Source: an uncultured Microbacteriaceae bacterium (GTDB lineage: Bacteria; Actinomycetota; Actinomycetes; Actinomycetales; Microbacteriaceae). From it: a stretch of 6,153 nucleotides of DNA. Shown here piece after piece: positions 1-5,658 of the stretch. Every line of letters starts with the position of its first letter. The first letter of the stretch is position 1. The notes beneath the pieces were generated by a model. It saw nothing but the letters and a program-made list of their open reading frames with translations. It was not told the origin of the DNA and did not search any database. The stretch covers positions 1 through 6,153 of the forward strand of contig CAMLMQ010000176.1 in assembly GCA_946481135.1 (NCBI GenBank), read 5' to 3'. Position numbers and translations under genes: made by a program.

Positions 1-695
1 ACGAGGTTGTCGCGCCGCCAGGTCTCGTCGGCGTCGAGCGGCATCTGCTCGATGAACCGCAGCCGGACGTCGTTCGCGAGCGCCCAGGCGAGCAGGTCGC
101 CGGCATCCGGCAGGGTCTCCCGCAGCGCGACCGCGTTGATCTTGATCGGCCCGAGCCCCGCGGCCCGCGCGGCGTCGAGCCCCCGCAGCACGGCGGGCAA
201 CCGGTCGCGCCGGGTCACGGCGGCGAAGTGCTCGCGGTCGACCGTGTCGAGCGACACGTTGAGCCGGGTGAGCCCCGCCTCGGCGAGCGCGGCGGCCCTC
301 CGGTCGAGGCCGATGCCGTTGGTCGTCATCGCGAGCGGGATGCCGGGGGCGACCGACGACGAGGCCCGGATGATGTCGACGAGGTCGGGCCGGGTGAGCG
401 GCTCGCCGCCCGTGAAGCGCACCTCCTTCACCCCGAGGTCGTGCACCGCGATGCCGACGAGACGGCCGATCTCGTCGGCGCTGAGGAGGTCGCGCATCGG
501 GATGACGGGCAGCCCTTCCGCGGGCATGCAGTAGGTGCACCGCAGCGAGCACGCCGACGTGATCGACACCCGCAGGTCGCGCGCGATGCGGCCGAACCGG
601 TCGACGAGAGCGTCGGTGCCGGGTCGCCCCTCGACCGACGGCGCGGCGTTCGGGTCGCGGCGCCGCACCGGCATTCCGAGCGCGACGGCAGGCAT
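1..695 (-). CDS. moaA: GTP 3',8-cyclase MoaA, N-terminal part (cut by window edge)
   Basis: Radical SAM enzyme that converts GTP to 3',8-cyclo-GTP, the first step of molybdenum cofactor synthesis, in the cytoplasm. Only 231 codons are visible. The family is usually about 330-360 residues, so the C-terminal part with the second iron-sulfur cluster and the terminal GG lies outside the left edge. Seen: the signature DRFGR...DLRVS (residues 32-44), the radical SAM cluster motif CSLRCTYC (Cys49, Cys53, Cys56; CX3CX2C), RFTGGEPL (93-100), TTNG (124-127), NVSLDT (146-151), IKINAV (184-189) and RFIEQMPL (213-220), all typical of MoaA. The ATG at 695 is chosen because a TANNNT box lies six bases upstream, which fits a leaderless transcript; an internal ATG at codon 8 is the alternative. 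It is divergent from the lipoprotein gene at 737. No other molybdenum cofactor gene is in view. The identification is secure. Confidence 0.96.
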   Translation of the reverse strand, partial: MPAVALGMPVRRRDPNAAPSVEGRPGTDALVDRFGRIARDLRVSITSACSLRCTYCMPAEGLPVIPMRDLLSADEIGRLVGIAVHDLGVKEVRFTGGEPLTRPDLVDIIRASSSVAPGIPLAMTTNGIGLDRRAAALAEAGLTRLNVSLDTVDREHFAAVTRRDRLPAVLRGLDAARAAGLGPIKINAVALRETLPDAGDLLAWALANDVRLRFIEQMPLDADETWRRDNL

Positions 696-701
696 GCCCC
701 C

Positions 702-707
702 AGCCTA
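702..707 (-). promoter_or_regulatory. Putative -10 box of a leaderless moaA promoter
   Basis: Read on the minus strand, TAGGCT fits the actinobacterial -10 pattern TANNNT and is followed by exactly six bases (GGGGGC) and then the ATG at 695. That spacing would put the transcription start at or next to the A of the ATG, as in leaderless actinobacterial mRNAs. No convincing -35 hexamer is visible upstream. The run of G before the ATG is not a good Shine-Dalgarno sequence. This is an inference from spacing only. Confidence 0.4.
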
Positions 708-736
708 CGGCGCGTGGGTTCGCGGGCGCCGGTCGA

Positions 737-1894
737 GTGAGGTTGACTGGAGCCGTGCGACGACTCTCAGGGCTCGCCGCCCTCGCCTTGGCGCTCCCCC
801 TCGCCGCGTGCTCGACCGCGCCCGCCGACGAGGGGGTCGACCTCGTGCGCGCGGGCTGCCCCACCGAGGTGCGCATCCAGACCGACGCCCTCCCCCGCGT
901 CGAGTGGGGGTTCCTCTACCGGATGCTCGACGCCGACGCCGTGCGGGTGCGCGGCGACGAGATCAGCGCGCCCCTCGTGCTCGACGGCGAGCGCACCGGC
1001 GTCACGCTCACGATCCTCACCGGCGACCCGCGCGACGGGGTGTCGGCCAACACCCAACTGCATGAGGATGCCGACCTGCTGCTCGGTGCCGTCGACACCG
1101 ACGTCGCCCTGCTCGACGCCACCCGAGTCCCCACCGTCGGCGTCTTCGCGCCCCTCGCACGCGACCCTCGACTGCTCTACTGGGACGCCGAGGTCTACCC
1201 CGACCTGCGCGACATCGAGCGGTTCTCGGCGACCTCGACGCCCGACGGTGCGTCGCTCATGCCGGTCGCGGCGGTGCCCGGCGACCCCTTCATCCAGTAC
1301 GCGATCGGCGCCAACTGGATCAGCCGCGACCAGATCGTCGCGGGAACGGATGTCGACGTCGAGTTGACGGTGCCCGCCTTCGTCGCCGCGGGCGGTCTGC
1401 GCGCCCAGGCGGGGGATGCACTCACCGAGCCCCACCGGTTGCAGCAGGACGACGTGCCCCGCGCCGCACGCTGGCAGGTCATCGACGACATCGGGTACAC
1501 GCGCGACGCGGGCGTGCTCTCCGCCGCCCCGCAGACGCTCGTGCGTCACGCCGACTGCCTCCGCATGCTCGTGCCCGCGTTCCAGCGTTCCCTCGTCGCG
1601 TTCGTCGACGACCCCGAGCCGACGGTCGAGTTGCTCGTCGACCTCTCCGCCGAACTCGGCGACGAAAGTCACGACGCCCCTGCGGCGTTCGCCGCACTCG
1701 AGCAGCTGATCGAGCGCCGCTACATCGCGAACGCGCGCGACGGCTCGATCGGCGCGATCGACGTCGGCCGGGTGCGCTCCCTGGTCGACCGGGCGATCCC
1801 TCGCTGGAGGGATGCCGAGGTCGACGTCCCCGCAGGTGTCACCGCCGACGACATCCTGACGAACGAGTTCGTCGACCGATCGATCGGGCTCTGA
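737..1894 (+). CDS. ABC transporter substrate-binding lipoprotein (NMT1/THI5-like)
   Basis: Probable solute-binding lipoprotein of an ABC importer, anchored on the outer face of the membrane. Residues 1-25 form a lipoprotein signal peptide: arginines at 2, 8 and 9, a hydrophobic stretch, then the lipobox LAAC with Cys25 as the lipid-modified residue. The mature part begins like NMT1/THI5 and SsuA-type proteins (VRIQTDALPRVEWGFLYRML, 45-64). It continues with PTVGVFAPL (132-140), PAFVAAGGLRAQAGDALTEP (213-232) and a C-terminal LTNEFVDRSIGL (374-385), a pattern I recognise from actinobacterial members of this group. Cys41 and Cys274 could form a disulfide. The substrate cannot be read; thiamine-precursor, nitrate-like or sulfonate-like ligands are all possible. 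No permease or ATPase gene lies beside it. The start is not settled: GTG at 737 gives the longest form, and GTG at 755 (in frame, with a complete signal peptide) is equally plausible, since neither has a well-spaced Shine-Dalgarno site. Confidence 0.86.
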   Translation: MRLTGAVRRLSGLAALALALPLAACSTAPADEGVDLVRAGCPTEVRIQTDALPRVEWGFLYRMLDADAVRVRGDEISAPLVLDGERTGVTLTILTGDPRDGVSANTQLHEDADLLLGAVDTDVALLDATRVPTVGVFAPLARDPRLLYWDAEVYPDLRDIERFSATSTPDGASLMPVAAVPGDPFIQYAIGANWISRDQIVAGTDVDVELTVPAFVAAGGLRAQAGDALTEPHRLQQDDVPRAARWQVIDDIGYTRDAGVLSAAPQTLVRHADCLRMLVPAFQRSLVAFVDDPEPTVELLVDLSAELGDESHDAPAAFAALEQLIERRYIANARDGSIGAIDVGRVRSLVDRAIPRWRDAEVDVPAGVTADDILTNEFVDRSIGL

Positions 1895-1912
1895 GCGCGA
1901 CTCCCCGTCCGG

Positions 1913-4900
1913 TCACACCCGCGGGCGCGGCCCGGCGCCCCGTCCCGCGGCGACCGGCGCGGGATCGGTCGCGACGACCGCGAGGGTGCCCACCGACTTC
2001 GCGTACTGGAACGACGCGCGCGCCGTGAACTCGTCGTCGTCGACGTCGTACCGCCCGTTCAGCCCCGCCTCGACGATGCGCCACGGACGCGCGTTCGACG
2101 GAGCCGTCGGCGACCCGGTGTCGGCGACGAACTGCCGGTAGTCGTACTCGAAACCGTGCGCGGCGTCGAGACGCAGCGAGAAGGTGTCGACGGCGATGGC
2201 CCCGCCGGCGAGGTCGAGCTGCAGCATCCGCTGGAACCCCGTCGCCCGCTCGCCCGTGTGCGTGCGGAACTCCTGATAGTCGGCGACGAGCTCCGTCACG
2301 GTGTGGCCCGGGATGCCGCCCGCGTCCTCCGTACGGATCTGACCGAGCCCGTGGAAGTGGCCCGACAGGACGAGCACGACGTTGCGGTTCGGCGCGATGA
2401 GACGCTCCCAGAGCTCGTCGCCGCGCGAGACCCAGCGCGACGACGTCGACCGGGTCGCGCGCGCCTCGCGGGTGTCGGGCGTGACGTGCTCATGCGTCGA
2501 CACGATGACGTTGTGGTCGGGATGCGCGGCGACGACCGCCTGCGCCCACGCGATCTCGGGTTCGTCGAAGGCGTACGGCAGCGACAGCATGAGGAACCGG
2601 GCCCCCTCGGCCTCGAAGGTCGAGAAGTTCGCCGAGTTGTCGTCGGGCGCGATCGACCCGCCATACCAGGGCGCGTCGGCATAGCGGTCGGGGCCGAAGA
2701 CGGCGTTGAAGAGCGACGCGTCGGCGCCCCGCACGTTGTCGTGGTTGCCCGGCAACACGCTGTTCGGCACCCCCGCCTCGTCGAGGATGCCCTGGATCGC
2801 CGACGCCCGCGCGAACTCCCGCACGGCCCGCTCGGGCGTCTGCTCCGGATCCACCCAGTTCTGGATGAGGTCGCCCGTGTGCGTCGCGAACGCGATCTTG
2901 CGCCCCGGCGCGTTCGCCGCGATCCACGACGTCATCGTCGCGTACACCTCCGGGTACGACTCCGAGAGGTACTGGGTGTCGGTGATGTGCGCGATCGACA
3001 GGTCGTACGCTTCGGGATCCTCCAGTCGACCGTCGGGTGCGGATGCCAGCAGCGGCTCGGTGCGCGGACCGTTCTGCACGAGCAGCGTCACCTCGCCGTC
3101 ACGCACCTCCGCCGCCCGCAACGCGCCGCTCAGCACGAGCCGGTCGCCGGTACCCGCGTCGAGCAGTCGCCACGCCGCGCCATCCCACACCGAGAGCTGC
3201 ACCTCCGTGCGCCCGCGGCCCGTACCCGACCAGCTCACCGTCGAACCCTCCCGCAGCCCCTCCGCGTCGAGCACGAGCCGCTGATACGGGAAGCCGTAGG
3301 CATCGTCGACGACCGGCGCGGCAGCGTTCGGGTCGAGACGCGTCTCGCCCTCCCCGACGCGGCCGAGCAGCGGGCCGAGCTCGGTCACGCCACCCCACAC
3401 CTCGACGATCTCGACCGCAGCCCCCTCGGGCTCCGCGGGCACCGCCACCTCGCTCGCCGACACCCCGACCGCATCGGGAACGATGTCGACCCGCTCCGTC
3501 GGGTCGACCCACGGCACCTCGTCGAGGGTGCCGGGAGTCGCCTCCCGCACGACGAAGTCGTCGGCGTCGACACCGGTGAAGCGGCTGCGCTGGAACGTCT
3601 CGTGCCGCAGGCGGTCGGGTTGGTAGGTCGTGAGCGCGAGTCCCTTCGTGCAGGGGCTCGAAGTCACGTTGATGGCGTCGAGCACGTCGGCCGCGTAGAT
3701 GCCGACGCTGTCGACCCGCTCGCCCGCGGCATCCGTCACCCACAGGCCGGTGCCGAGCAGCGAGAGCGCGACGTCGTAGGTGGCGCCGGCGGATGCGGCG
3801 AGCGCGGTGCCCTCGCGGGCGGCCAGGTAGACCTCGCCCGGTGCCAGGAGCGTCCCGCGCGGAACCGTGAACTGCGGCGTCGCCGCCCGCGCCCCGTCGG
3901 CACGGCAGCGCCACGTCGTCCACCCGCCGATGTCGACGGTCGCGTCGCCGTAGTTGCCCAGCTCGACGAAGTTGCGCTGCACCGTGCCGGCCGGCATCCC
4001 CTCGGGCGACGGATCCGTCGCGACCTCGCTGATCGCGACCGACGGGCGGCCGTCGTAGCCGCCGACCTCGTCGACGAGGGCATCCCGTCGCGTCGCGTTC
4101 GCAGCGCCGGGCGTGCGGGGCGCCACGACGAACGCCCCCGACGCGGTGCGCTGATGCGACTCGGCGCGCGCCATGTCGAGCGTCGCGGGCAGCTTCACGT
4201 CGCCCTGACACGCGCTGTCGTGGTGCACGGCCACCGCGGCGCGGTCGACGAGCTCACCCCCCGCGGTGCGCACGAGGATGCCGAACTCGCGGTCGGCGAG
4301 CGGCGTCGCGTAGCGGGCATCCGCCTCGCCCGTGAACCCGTGCGATCCCGCCACCCAGGTCGCGCCCGGCTTCAGGATCGTGCCCGCGGGCACCGTGACC
4401 TGCAGGGTCGAGGGGCGCACGCGCCCCGCCGCCGTGCAGCGGTACACCTGCCAGCCGCCGAGGTCGACGATCTCGTCGCCGTCGTTGCGCAGCTCGACGA
4501 AGTCGTCGTCGTCACCCGCCGGACCGGCACCGGCGAGCTCGGCGATCACGACCCCCGTGCGTGCCACCGCGGGGGCGCGCTCGGCGTTCGGGGCGCCCGG
4601 CGTCGAACGCGCCACGATCCAGTCGCGCGCGGGGTCGCCCGTCGCCGCGACCCGCTGCCAGCTCTCGTCCTGCGCGAAGTCGAGCACGTTCGGCAGGTTG
4701 CCCCCCTCCGGCGTGCACTCGCCCGGCGTCGGCCACGGCTCGTCGGGATACGCCCCGACGAGATCGACGGGGCGGTCGTCGGCATCCTCGAGGTACAGGC
4801 CGAACCCGGTCGCGTCGAACGTCGACGTGATGTGGTCGTCGCCCGGCATCCCGACCCGGCTCACCGTGAAGAGCTCCCCGGGCTGCAGCACGACGCCGGT

Positions 4901-5179
4901 GAGATCGCCGAGCGCGAGCCCCACCTTCGCCCGCAGCGACTTGTGGTTGCACGCGTACACTTCCCAGCCGGTGAGATCGACGGGTTCGTCGCCCCAGTTG
5001 CGCAGCTCGAAGAAGACGTCGTTGTCGAAACGGGAGGCCCCGTTCGTGAGCTCGTTGACGAGCACGTTCGCCGCGCCCGCGGCGGGCTTCGGCAGGGCGG
5101 CGTCGGCGGGTGTCGCGGCGAGCACGCTCCCGGCGACGAGGGCGAAGACGGTCAGCGGAGCGAGCGCGGCGCGGAGCAC
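1913..5179 (-). CDS. Secreted three-lamin-tail-domain metallophosphoesterase
   Basis: Large exported protein of 1088 residues, probably a phosphomonoesterase or phosphodiesterase acting outside the cell; the substrate is unknown. Order of parts: signal peptide (1-28, likely cleavage after ADA); three lamin-tail domains (about 36-200, 207-363, 378-550), each opening with an FxELxNxGDxxVDxxGW motif and ending near TPG; a beta-rich module (about 563-718); a calcineurin-like metallophosphoesterase domain (about 727-965); and a C-terminal tail (966-1088) with no LPXTG or membrane anchor. Visible metal-site motifs are ITDTQ (Asp734, with Gln736 where DxH is usual), GD (769-770) with Asn774, GNHD (811-814), THEH (895-898) and GHFHG (940-944), so the catalytic set looks complete. 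All six cysteines fall in the lamin-tail domains, two per domain. The start is GTG at 5179, with GGTGAG nine bases upstream as a fair ribosome site. It converges with the lipoprotein gene across 18 bp and lies 79 bp downstream of the 86-residue membrane protein gene, possibly with its own promoter. Confidence 0.93.
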   Translation of the reverse strand: MLRAALAPLTVFALVAGSVLAATPADAALPKPAAGAANVLVNELTNGASRFDNDVFFELRNWGDEPVDLTGWEVYACNHKSLRAKVGLALGDLTGVVLQPGELFTVSRVGMPGDDHITSTFDATGFGLYLEDADDRPVDLVGAYPDEPWPTPGECTPEGGNLPNVLDFAQDESWQRVAATGDPARDWIVARSTPGAPNAERAPAVARTGVVIAELAGAGPAGDDDDFVELRNDGDEIVDLGGWQVYRCTAAGRVRPSTLQVTVPAGTILKPGATWVAGSHGFTGEADARYATPLADREFGILVRTAGGELVDRAAVAVHHDSACQGDVKLPATLDMARAESHQRTASGAFVVAPRTPGAANATRRDALVDEVGGYDGRPSVAISEVATDPSPEGMPAGTVQRNFVELGNYGDATVDIGGWTTWRCRADGARAATPQFTVPRGTLLAPGEVYLAAREGTALAASAGATYDVALSLLGTGLWVTDAAGERVDSVGIYAADVLDAINVTSSPCTKGLALTTYQPDRLRHETFQRSRFTGVDADDFVVREATPGTLDEVPWVDPTERVDIVPDAVGVSASEVAVPAEPEGAAVEIVEVWGGVTELGPLLGRVGEGETRLDPNAAAPVVDDAYGFPYQRLVLDAEGLREGSTVSWSGTGRGRTEVQLSVWDGAAWRLLDAGTGDRLVLSGALRAAEVRDGEVTLLVQNGPRTEPLLASAPDGRLEDPEAYDLSIAHITDTQYLSESYPEVYATMTSWIAANAPGRKIAFATHTGDLIQNWVDPEQTPERAVREFARASAIQGILDEAGVPNSVLPGNHDNVRGADASLFNAVFGPDRYADAPWYGGSIAPDDNSANFSTFEAEGARFLMLSLPYAFDEPEIAWAQAVVAAHPDHNVIVSTHEHVTPDTREARATRSTSSRWVSRGDELWERLIAPNRNVVLVLSGHFHGLGQIRTEDAGGIPGHTVTELVADYQEFRTHTGERATGFQRMLQLDLAGGAIAVDTFSLRLDAAHGFEYDYRQFVADTGSPTAPSNARPWRIVEAGLNGRYDVDDDEFTARASFQYAKSVGTLAVVATDPAPVAAGRGAGPRPRV

Positions 5180-5200
5180 GCGCCCAGGCTCACCGGGACG

Positions 5201-5240
5201 GGTGAACGCGGGTGGACGGCTGCGGGGGTGTCGGGTGAAC
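5201..5240 (-). promoter_or_regulatory. PHO-box-like GTTCACC repeats upstream of the phosphoesterase gene
   Basis: On the minus strand the heptamer GTTCACC occurs at 5240-5234 and again at 5207-5201. Each copy sits in an identical 12-base block CGCGTTCACCCG, and the two are 33 bp apart start to start (three units of 11). A one-mismatch copy, GTCCACC, lies at 5217-5211, ten bases before the proximal copy. GTTCACC followed by four less conserved bases is the published repeat unit of the Streptomyces PhoP box. The proximal copy ends 21 bases before the GTG at 5179. A weak -10-like GAGCCT (5191-5186) follows nine bases after it but overlaps the putative ribosome site GGTGAG (5194-5189), so the promoter geometry is unresolved. 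The repeats are seen; PhoP control is inference. Confidence 0.42.
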
Positions 5241-5258
5241 GCGTGGCAGCGGCACGGC

Positions 5259-5519
5259 TCAGCGGCGCACGAGAGTCAGATGACGGGCGGGAGCCGGCTC
5301 GTGCTCCTCGGCGAGCTGCTCGAGCCCGCGCGCGGCGAGCGCCACCACGGCCCCGATCACGATCAGCAGCACCGCGATCATGAACCACGAGGCGCCGAGC
5401 GCCGACGCCGGCTGAACGGCGGGCAGCCCGAGCGAGAAGCCGCCGAACGCGGCGAGCGCGAGCAGGATGCCGACCCCGGCCATCGCCGACCCGGTCACGA
5501 CCCCGGTGTGCCTACGCAT
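5259..5519 (-). CDS. Small two-helix membrane protein of unknown function
   Basis: I do not recognise a family. The 86-residue product has a short basic N-terminus (MRRH), a glycine/alanine-rich hydrophobic segment (about 8-30), a short loop with prolines (33-37), a second hydrophobic segment (about 43-63), and a polar, mostly cytoplasmic-looking tail with an acidic patch (LEQLAEEHE, 66-74) and a basic end (RHLTLVRR). Both termini are probably on the same side of the membrane. The ATG at 5519 is chosen because a strong GGAGGAGG ribosome site sits five bases upstream; an in-frame extension to 5597 would run into the terminator hairpin and has no such site. It lies 79 bp upstream of the secreted phosphoesterase gene on the same strand, so co-transcription is possible. 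Much of the ribosome site is inside a predicted hairpin. Confidence 0.8.
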   Translation of the reverse strand: MRRHTGVVTGSAMAGVGILLALAAFGGFSLGLPAVQPASALGASWFMIAVLLIVIGAVVALAARGLEQLAEEHEPAPARHLTLVRR

Positions 5520-5527
5520 CCCGACCT

Positions 5528-5552
5528 CCTCCGTCACTGCAAGAGACGGAGG
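5528..5552 (-). promoter_or_regulatory. Hairpin over the ribosome binding site, with an overlapping 10-codon leader ORF
   Basis: In the mRNA sense, CCTCCGTC (5552-5545) and GACGGAGG (5535-5528) form a perfect 8-bp stem with a nine-base loop. The 3' arm contains GGAGG, half of the GGAGGAGG ribosome site of the ATG at 5519, so the folded form should reduce initiation. A short ORF (5566-5534, MIAPRLRLLQ then TGA) spans the 5' arm and the loop, and its stop codon touches the 3' arm. A ribosome translating it would open the stem. The leader ORF has no clear ribosome site of its own. The pairing is seen; regulation is inferred. Confidence 0.42.
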
Positions 5553-5574
5553 CGGGGAGCGATCATGACGCGAA

Positions 5575-5620
5575 CGACACCGCCCCCGTGCCCACAATAG
5601 GGGCCACGGGGGCGGTGTCG
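5575..5620 (-). terminator. Perfect 16-bp stem-loop, probable ilvC terminator
   Basis: CGACACCGCCCCCGTG (5575-5590) and its exact reverse complement (5605-5620) flank a 14-base loop. Inside the loop CCC and GGG can pair further beside a one-base bulge. The hairpin begins 38 bases after the ilvC stop codon in the direction of ilvC transcription. There is no U tract after it, only TT, which is common for GC-rich actinobacterial terminators. Its symmetry would let it work on either strand, but no plus-strand gene ends here. Confidence 0.72.
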
Positions 5621-5621
5621 A
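5594..5621 (-). promoter_or_regulatory. Putative promoter of the small membrane gene, inside the terminator stem-loop
   Basis: On the minus strand TCGACA (5621-5616, five of six matches to TTGACA) is followed after 16 bases by TATTGT (5599-5594, fits TANNNT). Transcription would begin near 5587, about 20 bases before the 10-codon leader ORF and about 70 before the ATG at 5519. The -35 lies mostly in one arm of the terminator and the -10 in its loop. It was found by eye with no supporting data, and the spacer is one base short of the optimum. Confidence 0.38.
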
Positions 5622-5625
5622 CGCG

Positions 5626-5647
5626 GGATCCGCTCAGGATCCGCTCA
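5626..5647. repeat. Perfect 11-bp tandem duplication
   Basis: GGATCCGCTCA occurs twice head to tail (5626-5636 and 5637-5647) with no mismatch and no spacer. In the ilvC sense it reads TGAGCGGATCC twice, beginning 11 bases after the ilvC stop codon and ending five bases before the terminator stem. It is most simply a small slippage duplication in the 3' untranslated region. Confidence 0.85.
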
Positions 5648-5658
5648 AGACGGGAGGG

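Noticed and set aside
7..534. A plus-strand open frame of 175 codons at the left end.
   Set aside because: It lies opposite moaA, whose CX3CX2C and GGEP motifs establish the real frame; the product is Ser/Arg-rich noise.
767..1672. A minus-strand open frame of 301 codons opposite the lipoprotein gene.
   Set aside because: It is the antisense shadow of a gene with a clear lipoprotein signal and family motifs; the product is a Gly/Val/Glu/Arg mix with no recognisable feature.
737..1894. The lipoprotein as a molybdate-binding protein (ModA), because of its position beside moaA.
   Set aside because: The opening residues and the PAFVAAGG and TNEF...SIGL segments match the NMT1/THI5-type group, not ModA.
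1895..1960. A terminator hairpin built on CCCGCGGG and neighbouring CCCGCGG near the convergent gene ends.
   Set aside because: The pairings are short, overlap one another, lie inside the phosphoesterase coding end, and are expected by chance at this GC content.
1913..2300. A sortase signal or C-terminal membrane anchor on the phosphoesterase.
   Set aside because: The last 120 residues contain no LPXTG-like motif and no hydrophobic segment followed by basic residues; the end is a short Gly/Pro/Arg tail.
2156..5383. A plus-strand open frame of 1075 codons lying opposite the phosphoesterase gene.
   Set aside because: Its product is dominated by Arg, Ala, Val, Gly and His with no domain, signal or motif, as expected for the antisense of a GC-rich gene. 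The minus-strand frame has a signal peptide, repeats and catalytic motifs.
5259..5597. A longer 112-codon version of the small membrane protein.
   Set aside because: The extra 26 residues are encoded by the terminator arm and hairpin region, and only the ATG at 5519 has a strong, well-spaced ribosome site.
4332..5600. A plus-strand open frame of 422 codons across the phosphoesterase N-terminus, the small gene and the terminator.
   Set aside because: It crosses two genes and the stem-loop on the opposite strand and gives a low-complexity Ser/Arg/Pro-rich product.
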